The notes: a model not told the origin generated them from the sequence alone. Shown: positions 1-6,981, counted from the first letter of the stretch. The stretch is DNA of 15,398 nt from Pseudomonadota bacterium (GCA_023430315.1 JAEZAW010000196.1:1-15398); one strand, 5' to 3'. Numbers and translations are program-made.

Positions 1-58
1 GGAGAAGGGATATGACGGAGCCAGCGGCGCGCTCCAAATCCATAAAAGACGGGGGTTC

Positions 59-117
59 GGGGGTGTCCCCCGAGCGGGGTTGAAGGGGCGGCAGCCCCTC
101 TCGTGGCGAAGCCACGA
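59..117. repeat. Three consecutive short hairpins upstream of suhB
   Basis: Three perfect inverted repeats follow each other closely: GGGGG-TGT-CCCCC (59-71), AGGGGC-GGCA-GCCCCT (84-99) and TCGTGGC-GAA-GCCACGA (101-117). A looser pair, AGCGCC (133-138) with GGCGCT (158-163), lies further on. None is followed by a T-run, so a simple intrinsic terminator is not supported. The array resembles the GC-rich intergenic palindromes common in Rhizobiales genomes; that comparison is from general knowledge, not a search. Apart from a doubtful 23-codon frame at 12-83, I see no gene in 1-207. Confidence 0.55.
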
Positions 118-207
118 AGCAGGCGCGACCGAGCGCCCCTTGTGCCGACGCCCCGCAGGCGCTAGGGGTTCAGCCTTCCAACAGCACAGGCCAGAAACCG
201 AGGCGCC

Positions 208-999
208 ATGCCCGTATCCGCGCTTATGAATGTCATGATCGGGGCCGCCCGCAAGGCCGGGCGCAGCCTCGCGCGCGACTTCGGCGAGGTGGCGCAGCTC
301 CAGGTCTCGGTCAAGGGCCCGGCGAACTTCGTCACGGCCGCCGATCAGCGCGCCGAGGAGATCGTCTATCGCGAGCTCGCACGCGCGCGTCAGGGCTATG
401 GCTTCCTCATGGAGGAGGGCGGCGAGATCGAGGGAGACGACAAGACGCATCGCTGGATTGTCGATCCTCTCGACGGCACGACCAACTTCCTCCATTCGAT
501 CCCGCTCTTCGCCATCTCGATCGCGCTCGAGCGCGAGGGTGAGCTGGTCGCAGGCCTCATCTACAACCCGGTGAGCGACGAGCTTTATACGGCCGAGAAG
601 GGCAAGGGTGCCTTCCTTAATGACAAGCGGCTCCGGGTGGCGGCGCGCAAGTCGTTGCAGGACAGCGTGCTCGGGACCGGCATACCGTTTCGCGGTCGTG
701 GTGGGTACGATCGGCATATGCGCGAGACAGGTCCGCTGATGCGCGAAGTTGCTGGTATCAGGCGCACGGGCGCGGCGTCGATCGACCTCGCCTGGACGGC
801 GGCGGGGCGCTTCGATGGCTACTGGGAGCATGATCTGCAACCCTGGGACATCGGTGCGGGCATTGTGATCCTCAGAGAGGCCGGTGGCATTGCCACGGAT
901 GCCGCGGGGGGTGAAGAGATGTTCGACAAGGGCAGCATTGTCGCGGCCAACCCGACGATTCATAAGCTTCTTCTGGCCTCGCTGCAGAAAGCAGCGTGA
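208..999 (+). CDS. suhB: Inositol-1-monophosphatase family protein (SuhB-like)
   Basis: This is a 263-residue Mg2+-dependent phosphatase of the IMPase family, expected to hydrolyse inositol monophosphate or related sugar phosphates in the cytoplasm. The family signature is present in full. The EE metal-binding pair is at 69-70, motif DPLDGTTNF at 86-94 carries the metal-ligand aspartates D86 and D89, and the second signature WDIGAG lies at 213-218. Length is normal for the family. The ATG at 208 is preceded by GAGG at about 8 bases; internal ATGs at 226 and 235 are less likely because the first residues look like the usual amino terminus of rhizobial homologues. SuhB also has RNA-polymerase antitermination roles in E. 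coli, but nothing here shows that for this protein. The gene is on the same strand as the MotA-like gene that follows after a 171-base gap. Confidence 0.93.
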   Translation: MPVSALMNVMIGAARKAGRSLARDFGEVAQLQVSVKGPANFVTAADQRAEEIVYRELARARQGYGFLMEEGGEIEGDDKTHRWIVDPLDGTTNFLHSIPLFAISIALEREGELVAGLIYNPVSDELYTAEKGKGAFLNDKRLRVAARKSLQDSVLGTGIPFRGRGGYDRHMRETGPLMREVAGIRRTGAASIDLAWTAAGRFDGYWEHDLQPWDIGAGIVILREAGGIATDAAGGEEMFDKGSIVAANPTIHKLLLASLQKAA

Positions 1000-1170
1000 G
1001 CACACGGATGGCTGCTACTTTTCCAGGCCGTGACTGGACAGTTGTTATTTTCGCCACAGTCCCAGGTTGTTTTGCCACGATCATCGAGTAGTGTCTCCCG
1101 CACGGCGTGCTGACTGCGGCGCTGTAAGCGGCTGTGTAGTGTGGCTTTGAGTGTGGGGTGGAGTTGAGAA

Positions 1171-2202
1171 ATGGCGAGAGGGCGGCCGACTGAGCTGGCG
1201 TCCAGACGGTTGCACCGTACGCTCAATACGCCGGGACCCTTCCTGCGCGGGATGCTCGTTTTCCTGCTGATCGTGGGTCTGTGTGGCGCCGTTCTCTACC
1301 AGAAAGTCCAGCAGGCGTTCTGGGAGAATCCCTTCCTGAACGGCCTCATCCTCGCGGTGCTCGCGGTCGGTATTCTGCGCGCGTTCGGCCAGGTTATCCG
1401 CCTCTATCCCGAGATCCGCTGGGTCAATGCCTTCCGCATTGCCGATCCCGGTCTCGCGATCGAGCACAAGCCCGTGCTGCTGGCGCCCATGGCGACCATG
1501 CTGCGTGATCGCACGGGGCAGCTCTCGCTTTCAACGTCGTCGATGCGCTCGATCATGGACTCGATCGGCGGCCGCCTCGACGAAGCGCGCGATACGGGCC
1601 GCTATTTGGTTGGTCTTCTGGTCTTCCTCGGGCTGCTCGGCACGTTCTGGGGCTTGCTCGATACGATCCACTCCGTCGGCAACACGATCAATTCGCTGGA
1701 TACCAAAGGCACCGACAGCGTTCTGATGTTCGAGGAGCTGAAGACAGGCCTCTCCGGGCCATTGCGCGGCATGGGGACGGCCTTCTCGGCATCGCTCATG
1801 GGTCTCGGCGGATCGCTCATTCTCGGCTTTCTCGATCTGCAGGCGAGCCACGCGCACAACCGCTTCTACAACGAGCTGGAGGAATGGCTCTCCGGTATCA
1901 CCGAGCTGACGCCCGGCGGCGAGCAGTCGGGCGAGGTCGGTCAGCAGCTGTTTGGCGTCCTCTTCGAGGTGCAGCGCACGATCGCCGATCTGTCGGATCG
2001 CATTCAGATGATCGGAGCGAATGGCGCGGGTTCAGAGAGCATGCGCGATGTCGGGCGCAATTTGCAGGAAGTCGTCGGTCAGATGCGGGCCGAGCAGAAG
2101 ATCGTGCGCGAATGGGTCGATGAGCAGGCATCGCGCCAGGCGGAAATGGCGTCGGCACTCAGGGATATCGCAGGTCGCGCGCCGTCGCGGCGAGGCAGCT
2201 AA
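1171..2202 (+). CDS. MotA/TolQ/ExbB-family proton channel protein
   Basis: A 343-residue inner-membrane protein with four hydrophobic segments at about 24-43, 55-75, 144-165 and 200-223. The last two carry the small-residue-rich helices typical of MotA/TolQ/ExbB (LGLLGTFWGLL at 153-163; GMGTAFSASLMGLGGSL around 200-215). A polar, probably coiled tail occupies about 255-335. In this superfamily such proteins form a pentamer around two copies of a MotB/TolR/ExbD partner and conduct protons to drive motion or force. The ATG is preceded by GGAG (8-base spacing). The stop is followed 3 bases later by the ATG of the MotB/OmpA-like gene, indicating translational coupling and a shared complex. No flagellar, tol-pal or tonB genes are nearby, so I do not name it motA, tolQ or exbB. 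What force it drives is unknown, and its partner gene here is interrupted. Confidence 0.9.
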   Translation: MARGRPTELASRRLHRTLNTPGPFLRGMLVFLLIVGLCGAVLYQKVQQAFWENPFLNGLILAVLAVGILRAFGQVIRLYPEIRWVNAFRIADPGLAIEHKPVLLAPMATMLRDRTGQLSLSTSSMRSIMDSIGGRLDEARDTGRYLVGLLVFLGLLGTFWGLLDTIHSVGNTINSLDTKGTDSVLMFEELKTGLSGPLRGMGTAFSASLMGLGGSLILGFLDLQASHAHNRFYNELEEWLSGITELTPGGEQSGEVGQQLFGVLFEVQRTIADLSDRIQMIGANGAGSESMRDVGRNLQEVVGQMRAEQKIVREWVDEQASRQAEMASALRDIAGRAPSRRGS

Positions 2203-2205
2203 CCT

Positions 2206-3234
2206 ATGGCCGGGTCGAGGGCGCGACGTTCCAACGAGTACGGGGAATTCTGGCCGGGCTACGTAGACGTGCTGTCGACGTTGCTCATGACCTTCATCTT
2301 CCTGCTCTCGCTCTTCATGCTGGCTCAGTACTTTGTCAGCCAGGAGTCCGGGCGCAAGGATACCGCGCTCGGCAAGCTGAACCTGCAAATTGCGGAGCTC
2401 ACGAGCCTGCTTTCGCTCGAGAAAGGCAAGAGCCGTTCGCTGGAAGACGAACTCGCATCGATCCAGGCGACACTCGCGGCGGCACGCGCGGAAAGCTCCC
2501 GCCTCTCCGGCCTTGCAGGACTCGATGCCGAGCGTGCCGGTGCCGCGGAGGCACGTGTTGGCGCGCTGACGAAGGAGCTCGAGGGGCAGAAGCAGGTTTC
2601 GAACGAGGCGCTCGCCCGGGTCGATCTGCTCAATCAGCAACTGCTCGCGCTGCGGCGCCAGCTCGCGGCCCTGAACGAGGCGCTCGCTGCCGCCGAGGCG
2701 AAGGACAAGGACTCGCAGGCGCGCATTTCGGACCTCGGCGCCCGCCTCAATGTCGTGCTGGCGCGGCAGGTGCAGGAGCTGCAGCGCTATCGCTCGGATT
2801 TCTTCGGGCGTCTGCGCGAGCTGCTGAGGGATCGCAAGGACATCCGCATTGTCGGTGACCGTTTCGTCTTCCAGTCCGAGGTGCTCTTTCCGTCCGGTCA
2901 GGCGACGATGACGCCCGAGGGGCTGGCGGCGATCGACTAGCTCGCCTCGGCGATCGTGGAGTTGGAGCGGCAGATCCCCAAGGAGATCAGCTGGGCCCTG
3001 CAGGTCGACGGCCATACGGACGCGCGTCCGATCGCGAGCAGCGCGTTCCCGTCCAACTGGGAGCTGTCGAGCGCCCGCGCGACCAGTGTCGTGAAATATC
3101 TGATCGCCCGCGGCGTGCCGCCAAATCGGCTCGTGGCGGCAGGCTACGGCGAATTCGCACCGCTCGAGGATGGTTCGAGCGAGGAAGTGCTGAGGCGAAA
3201 CCGGCGCATCGAGCTCAAGCTGACCAACCGCTGA
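2206..3234 (+). pseudogene. MotB/OmpA-like peptidoglycan-anchoring partner, interrupted by an in-frame TAG
   Basis: Read through one stop codon, this frame encodes a 342-residue partner of the upstream channel protein. Residues 1-12 are basic and cytoplasmic. One membrane helix lies at about 20-43 and begins with the MotB-like signature D21-x-x-S-T-L-L-M-T-F, D21 being the presumed proton-carrying aspartate. A long coiled coil spans about 55-205, and an OmpA/MotB C-terminal domain spans about 215-342 with HTDARP, NWELSSARA and RNRRIEL motifs. Codon 245 is TAG (2938-2940). The same frame then continues with unmistakable OmpA-domain sequence to a TGA at 3232-3234. CAG (Gln) to TAG is the simplest origin. 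The first piece alone (244 residues) keeps helix and coiled coil but loses nearly all peptidoglycan binding. The downstream piece has only a GTG at 2956 without a convincing ribosome site. Sequencing error, true nonsense mutation and amber readthrough all remain possible. Confidence 0.85.
2938..2940 (+). other. Premature amber codon in the OmpA domain
   Basis: GCG-ATC-GAC-TAG-CTC-GCC-TCG: the TAG sits in frame between A-A-I-D and L-A-S-A-I, where OmpA-like domains continue through a helix. The reading frame is the same before and after, so no indel is involved and a single substitution would restore the gene. Confidence 0.9.
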
Positions 3235-3303
3235 GACGGCTATCCATTTGTTTTTGAAGAGGTCTAAAGAGAGCGGTGCGGCGGACTGCAGCAGCCCGTT
3301 CAG

Positions 3304-3333
3304 TTGCCGACGGAATGGGTGTCGCGCTATAAG
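3304..3333 (+). promoter_or_regulatory. Candidate promoter for the Irr-type regulator
   Basis: TTGCCG (3304-3309) and TATAAG (3328-3333) are separated by 18 bases and resemble a sigma-70-type promoter. They lie about 120 bases before the regulator. The rest of 3235-3449 holds a CCCATGGG palindrome near 3388 and no gene. Assignment is by eye only. Confidence 0.35.
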
Positions 3334-3452
3334 GCGATAACTCAGTTGTGAAAAACACTGGATGTTGACCCCGGAAGTCGGGTATTCCCATGGGCAATGA
3401 AATGCCACGCGGGAGACGGGGACGCCATACTTAGGCAGTTCTTGAACGCTTG

Positions 3453-3914
3453 ATGAGCGGAAATATGCACAAGGCACATGACCACGATAGCGGCAAGCCA
3501 CTGAGCGAAAGCGAAGTGATCGAGCTGTTGCGCCGCGCCAAGCTGCGTCCGACGCGCCAGCGTCTCGCGCTCGGCGGGCTGCTGTTCACCGATCACGGTC
3601 GCCACGTGACCGCCGAGATCTTGCACGCGGAAGCCGTTGCAGGTGGCGAGCGCGTCTCTCTCGCGACGGTTTACAACACGCTGCATCAGTTCAAACGGGC
3701 CGGCCTCGTGCGCGAGCTCGCGATCGACGGCACACGCACATACTTCGACACGAACACGTCGAACCACAGTCACTTCTATGTCGAGCAGGACGGCCGTCTG
3801 ATGGATATTCCGGACGGCTCCATCCGCGTCGACGGTCTGCCGGTGCCGCCCAAGGGCATGCGCATCAGCCACGTCGATGTGGTCGTGCGCCTCGTCAAGG
3901 ATGGCCACGAGTAA
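3453..3914 (+). CDS. irr: Fur-family transcriptional regulator, Irr type
   Basis: A 153-residue winged-helix regulator of the Fur superfamily. The N-terminal DNA-binding domain contains LRPTRQRLALGGLLF (31-45) and the recognition-helix region RVSLATVYNTLHQFKRAGLV (67-86). The C-terminal half carries H105-S-H107-F, corresponding to the HxH haem/metal site of Irr. There is no cysteine anywhere, so the CxxC zinc sites of Fur and Zur are absent, as is the cysteine-containing haem regulatory motif of Bradyrhizobium Irr. In alphaproteobacteria Irr senses haem/iron status and represses or activates iron-storage, haem and uptake genes under iron limitation. I chose ATG 3453; a TTG at 3450 gives one more residue and ATG 3465 is an alternative. 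The gene stands alone and ends before a strong terminator. Irr is favoured over PerR because of overall sequence and the HxH site. Confidence 0.85.
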   Translation: MSGNMHKAHDHDSGKPLSESEVIELLRRAKLRPTRQRLALGGLLFTDHGRHVTAEILHAEAVAGGERVSLATVYNTLHQFKRAGLVRELAIDGTRTYFDTNTSNHSHFYVEQDGRLMDIPDGSIRVDGLPVPPKGMRISHVDVVVRLVKDGHE

Positions 3915-3952
3915 GCGGTACTGGCGCTATTCTCGAATAGAGCTTGAAATAG

Positions 3953-3988
3953 AAAAGCCGCGAGCATCGCATGATGCTCGCGGCTTTT
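3953..3988. terminator. Bidirectional intrinsic terminator
   Basis: A perfect 16-bp inverted repeat, AAAAGCCGCGAGCATC and GATGCTCGCGGCTTTT, encloses a GCAT loop. It is GC-rich in the middle and A/T-ended on both sides, so it yields a hairpin plus U-tract on either strand. It lies between the converging regulator (stop 3914) and TRAP-binding-protein gene (stop 4007) and can serve both. Confidence 0.95.
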
Positions 3989-4006
3989 ATTTTGTTGTGC
4001 GTGGCT

Positions 4007-5125
4007 TCAGCCCGGGAACTTGATGTCGAGCAGACGGGCGTTCATGTAGCCCTGCTCGGCAATGCGGTTCCACGCCATCAGCTCCTTGCGCGATTTGAGA
4101 TAGGAGGCCGCGACCTCGCGCGTGAGCTGGTCCTTGTCGTCGAGCATTTCCTGGATCACTTCACCTGCTGCGTTGCCGTAGGCCACCAGGAAATCGTTCG
4201 GGAAACGCTTGAGCTGCACATTGTGCTGCTGGACGAGCGTCTGCAGCGCCTGACCGTTGCGACCGTTGAACTCGGCGAGCAGTTTGTCGGACTCTGCCTT
4301 GCAGCATTCCTCGAAGATCCGCTGCACGTCCTTCGGCAGCGCAGTGAGCTTCTTCTTGTCAACGGTAACTTCGAGGGTCGTGCCGGGCTCGTGCATGCCC
4401 GGCCAATAGTAGAATTTCGACACTTTGTGGAAGCCGAAGGCGAGATCGTTATACGGACCGACCCATTCGGTCGCGTCGATGGCGCCGGACTGGAGCGCTG
4501 CAAAGATCTCGCCACCCGGAAGGTTGACGACGGTCATGCCGAGCTTCTTCAGGGCTTCACCGCCGAGGCCCGGAATACGCATCTTGATACCCTTGGCACT
4601 ATCGACGCCGGTGATTTCCTTGTTGAACCAGCCGCCCATCTGGACGCCCGTGGAACCGGCATGGAAGCCCTTCAGCCCGAATGGATCGAGGATCTTGTCC
4701 CAAAGCTCCTGGCCGCCGCCATAGTTCATCCACGCGGTCGTCTCGGTGCCCGTGAGGCCGAAGGGCACGGCAGAGAAGAACTGCAGGCCCTTGTTCTTGT
4801 TCGGCCAGTAGTAAGGTGCCGCATGCATGAGGTCGGCGGCGCCGCGCGTGACGGCGTCGAAGCTCTCGAACGGCGGTACGATTTCGCCGGCGGAGAAAAC
4901 CTTGATGGTCAGGCGACCATCAGTGGCGGCGGTCACGCTCTCGGCAAAGCGGTTGGCGCCGGTCCCGAGACCGGGGAAGTTCTTCGGCCAGGTCGTGACC
5001 ATCTTCCATTCGGTCTTGCCCTGGGCAATGGCCGGCGTCACGAGCGCGGATGTGCCGGCAGCGGCACCGGCAAGAGCGGCGCCCTTGAGGAACTGGCGGC
5101 GCTTCATGGGCTTGGTCTCGGACAT
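4007..5125 (-). CDS. TRAP transporter solute-binding protein (DctP/TakP-like), Tat-exported
   Basis: A 372-residue periplasmic substrate-binding protein for a TRAP-type secondary transporter. The N terminus has a twin-arginine signal (K-R-R-Q-F-L-K at 8-14), a hydrophobic Ala/Gly stretch and a likely cleavage after AIA near 34, so it is exported folded by Tat. Family features include the conserved Arg in M-R-I-P-G (181-185) and GAIDATEWVGPYND (214-227). The latter closely resembles the ligand/sodium-binding segment of TakP, which binds 2-oxo acids; a 2-oxo or carboxylic acid is therefore the likely ligand, by inference. I start at ATG 5125 because it gives the signal peptide directly and has GGGAGG about 9 bases upstream; a longer frame to 5290 lacks this. 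No DctQ or DctM membrane subunit is in the window, so the transporter must be completed from elsewhere. Confidence 0.92.
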   Translation of the reverse strand: MSETKPMKRRQFLKGAALAGAAAGTSALVTPAIAQGKTEWKMVTTWPKNFPGLGTGANRFAESVTAATDGRLTIKVFSAGEIVPPFESFDAVTRGAADLMHAAPYYWPNKNKGLQFFSAVPFGLTGTETTAWMNYGGGQELWDKILDPFGLKGFHAGSTGVQMGGWFNKEITGVDSAKGIKMRIPGLGGEALKKLGMTVVNLPGGEIFAALQSGAIDATEWVGPYNDLAFGFHKVSKFYYWPGMHEPGTTLEVTVDKKKLTALPKDVQRIFEECCKAESDKLLAEFNGRNGQALQTLVQQHNVQLKRFPNDFLVAYGNAAGEVIQEMLDDKDQLTREVAASYLKSRKELMAWNRIAEQGYMNARLLDIKFPG

Positions 5126-5205
5126 GTGTGGATGCCTCCCAGTAAATCGTGATGATTGTTCGTCGGACGGCTGTTTATGGGGTCCGCTTACGAATTGAAA
5201 GGGCA

Positions 5206-5278
5206 TTGGTGCCGCAGCGGACCAAACGGACACTACCGCCCGTCGATTGGCATATCTCTGATATGTCGGGAATAATTC
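5206..5278. promoter_or_regulatory. Cluster of dyads upstream of the TRAP binding protein (possible operators)
   Basis: Three inverted repeats lie in the 223-base leader region (5126-5348). They are TTGGT-G-CCGC-A-GCGG-ACCAA (5206-5225, one unpaired G), CATATC-TCT-GATATG (5251-5265) and GGAAT-A-ATTCC (5268-5278). GGTCCGC at 5181-5187 can also pair with GCGGACC at 5217-5223 in the transcript. The two upstream dyads are shaped like sites for dimeric repressors. No -35/-10 pair is convincing here and no adjacent regulator gene identifies the binder. Confidence 0.4.
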
Positions 5279-5348
5279 CGCCGTGCACAAATCTGGCCGC
5301 GCGAACGCTGCCAGTCTGGTCCCAGGTGTCAGCGGTATTTGAAGAACC

Positions 5349-6350
5349 TCAGGCGACGCTCGCGCGCAGGAGGTCGTGGACGTGGACGAGGCCGATCGGG
5401 CGGCCCGCCTCGACGACGAACAGCGCCGTGATCCGCGACTTGTTGAGGATGTCGAGGGCAGAGGAGGCGAGAGCCGTTGGTTTAATCGTCTTCGGGTTCG
5501 GGGTCATGATCTGGCCGGCGGTCACCGACAAGAGGTTCGGCCCCATGTGCCGGCGCAAGTCGCCGTCGGTGATGATGCCGACGAGCTTGCCGTCGCCGTC
5601 GATGATGCCGAGGCAGCCGAGTGCCTTCTGCGTCATGGTGACGAGCGCGCCGGTCATCGGCTCGTCGACACGTGCGAGCGGCAGGCGATCGTCCTTGTGC
5701 ATGAGGTCGGTGACGAACTTGAGCTGCGCGCCGAGCGATCCGCCGGGATGGAAGACCTTGAAGTCCGTCGCCGTGAAACCGCGCGCCTCGAGCAGCGCGA
5801 CCGCGAGACAATCACCGATCACGAGCTGCATGGTCGTCGAGGTCGTGGGGGCAAGCCCATTCGGGCAGGCCTCGCTGGCACGCGGCAGCTCGAGAACGAT
5901 GTCGGACGCCTTGCCGAGTGCGGAAGCGGCGCGTGATGTGATGGAGATCAGCGGCACGCCGAAGCGACGCGAATAGGTGACGAGATTCCTGAGCTCGATA
6001 GTCTCTCCCGACCAGGAGATGGCGAGCAGCACGTCCTTCGGCGTGACCATGCCGAGGTCGCCGTGCGCGGCCTCGGAGGGATGGATGAAGAACGCGGGCG
6101 TGCCGGTCGAAGCGAGCGTCGCTGCGATCTTGCGGCCGATATGTCCCGATTTGCCGATGCCGCTGACGATGACGCGGCCCTCGACGCGGGAAAGCACGCG
6201 GACAGCTTCCTCGAAGACCTCACCGAGGCCATTCTGGAGGGCGGCGGACAGAGCCGCGAGCCCTGAGCTCTCCGCTTCGAGCGTACGCAAGGCGCTCGTA
6301 ATGGCGAGCGTCGTCGTGCTCGCATCGGCAGGCTGAGATTTTGCAGACAT
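5349..6350 (-). CDS. kdsD: Arabinose-5-phosphate isomerase (KdsD/KpsF family)
   Basis: A 333-residue cytoplasmic sugar isomerase that interconverts ribulose 5-phosphate and arabinose 5-phosphate, the first step towards Kdo in lipopolysaccharide synthesis. An N-terminal SIS domain (about 45-185) has GIGKSGH at 64-70, HPSEAAHGDLGM at 90-101 and S-W-S-G-E-T at 112-117. H-P-G-G-S-L-G follows at 201-207. Two CBS repeats follow at about 210-265 and 278-333. This SIS-plus-two-CBS order and the total length are standard for KdsD/KpsF/GutQ. I choose ATG 6350 because the protein then begins like other family members. ATG 6380, with a GGGGG stretch about 9 bases upstream, adds ten residues and is a real alternative. 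The gene is alone on its strand, with no capsule or LPS genes in view. Confidence 0.92.
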   Translation of the reverse strand: MSAKSQPADASTTTLAITSALRTLEAESSGLAALSAALQNGLGEVFEEAVRVLSRVEGRVIVSGIGKSGHIGRKIAATLASTGTPAFFIHPSEAAHGDLGMVTPKDVLLAISWSGETIELRNLVTYSRRFGVPLISITSRAASALGKASDIVLELPRASEACPNGLAPTTSTTMQLVIGDCLAVALLEARGFTATDFKVFHPGGSLGAQLKFVTDLMHKDDRLPLARVDEPMTGALVTMTQKALGCLGIIDGDGKLVGIITDGDLRRHMGPNLLSVTAGQIMTPNPKTIKPTALASSALDILNKSRITALFVVEAGRPIGLVHVHDLLRASVA

Positions 6351-6481
6351 GGATCGTGGGCGCTGGGCAGCTGATCCCATCACTATAACCCCCGTCCCGG
6401 ATGCGCATAGCCCCGGGATGATACGTGGCCGAACGAATCGGCTCCCCCTAGTGCCGGATGTGACACGATCATGGAGGCCCA

Positions 6482-6510
6482 CGCAAGTGTCGCGATCAGC
6501 GCACTGTCAA
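6482..6510 (-). promoter_or_regulatory. Candidate promoter for kdsD
   Basis: On the minus strand a perfect TTGACA (6510-6505) is followed 17 bases later by CTTGCG (6487-6482), a weak -10 of the kind seen in GC-rich alphaproteobacteria. Transcription would start near 6475, leaving a leader of about 125 bases. The rest of the divergent gap 6351-6597 shows no gene, and I see no clear promoter for the + strand cluster. Confidence 0.35.
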
Positions 6511-6597
6511 GCTCAAGTGATTTTGCCACAACGATGAACTAGAACGTACCTTTGAACAACGTATGCGGATGGCCGCGCCATTTGCGAGGGGAGAACC

Positions 6598-6981
6598 ATG
6601 GAAAAGCGCATCATCAACGCGGCTGACGCACCAGCGTCCGCAGGTACATATTCGCAGGCCATCGAGGTGCGGAATGCCGCACGCACGCTCTATGTCAGTG
6701 GCCAGATCCCGGTGGCGGTCGACGGCTCGGTGCCCGCGGATTTCGCGAGCCAGGCGCGCCTCGCGTGGACCAACGTCGTCGCGCAACTCCATGCGGCCGG
6801 CATGACGCTCGACAATCTGGTAAAGGTGACGATCTTTCTTTCCGACCGCCGCTACATTCCCGAATATCGTCAGGTGCGCGGCGAATTCCTGGGCGAGCGC
6901 CGACCCGCATTGACCTGCATCATCACGGGCATCTTTGATACGGCCTGGCTGCTGGAGATCGAAGCGATCGCCTGCGCATAG
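6598..6981 (+). CDS. Rid-family protein (YjgF/YER057c/UK114 fold) lacking the RidA catalytic arginine
   Basis: A 127-residue small trimer-forming protein of the Rid family, with the usual motifs S-G-Q-I-P (34-38), A-A-G-M-T-L-D-N-L-V-K-V (66-77) and the C-terminal E-I-E-A-I-A (120-125). RidA itself hydrolyses reactive imines/enamines made by pyridoxal-phosphate enzymes and needs an arginine (R105 in E. coli). Aligned by hand without gaps, the E. coli segment P-A-R-S-C corresponds to P-A-L-T-C here, so residue 105 is leucine. It therefore probably belongs to a Rid subgroup without deaminase activity, or acts on another substrate. The start has GAGGGGAG about 5 bases upstream. It is the first gene of a + strand cluster; its TAG stop is 48 bases before the lactonase start. 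Confidence 0.88.
   Translation: MEKRIINAADAPASAGTYSQAIEVRNAARTLYVSGQIPVAVDGSVPADFASQARLAWTNVVAQLHAAGMTLDNLVKVTIFLSDRRYIPEYRQVRGEFLGERRPALTCIITGIFDTAWLLEIEAIACA

Noticed and set aside
59..163. CRISPR-like repeat array
   Set aside because: The hairpins differ in sequence, have no constant repeat or spacer length, and no cas genes are present.
2938..2940. Genome-wide recoding of TAG (for example to pyrrolysine or glutamine)
   Set aside because: TAG appears to act as a normal stop for the Rid-family gene (6979-6981), whose length then matches its family exactly, so global recoding is not supported. Local suppression remains untested.
1171..3234. Possible Zorya defence system (ZorA/ZorB are MotA/MotB-like with an OmpA domain)
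   Set aside because: The channel protein is only 343 residues with a short tail, no zorC, zorD or zorE-like gene follows, and the neighbours are housekeeping genes (suhB, irr). A conserved envelope channel pair fits better.
2956..3234. Separate small OmpA-domain gene starting at GTG 2956
   Set aside because: There is no ribosome-binding site, no signal peptide, and the frame is the direct continuation of the interrupted upstream gene.
2032..3501. Long 489-codon open frame on the minus strand over the MotB-like gene
   Set aside because: It is antisense to clear OmpA-domain and coiled-coil coding sequence, has no recognisable domain, and GC-rich codon bias commonly leaves such shadows open. 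The same reasoning removes minus frames at 8081-9259, 12086-13849 and 10417-11361, and plus frames at 3971-5152 and 5376-5936.
4007..5290. Longer start for the TRAP binding protein at 5290
   Set aside because: The extra 55 residues precede a canonical Tat signal and would block it, and the strong ribosome site points to ATG 5125.
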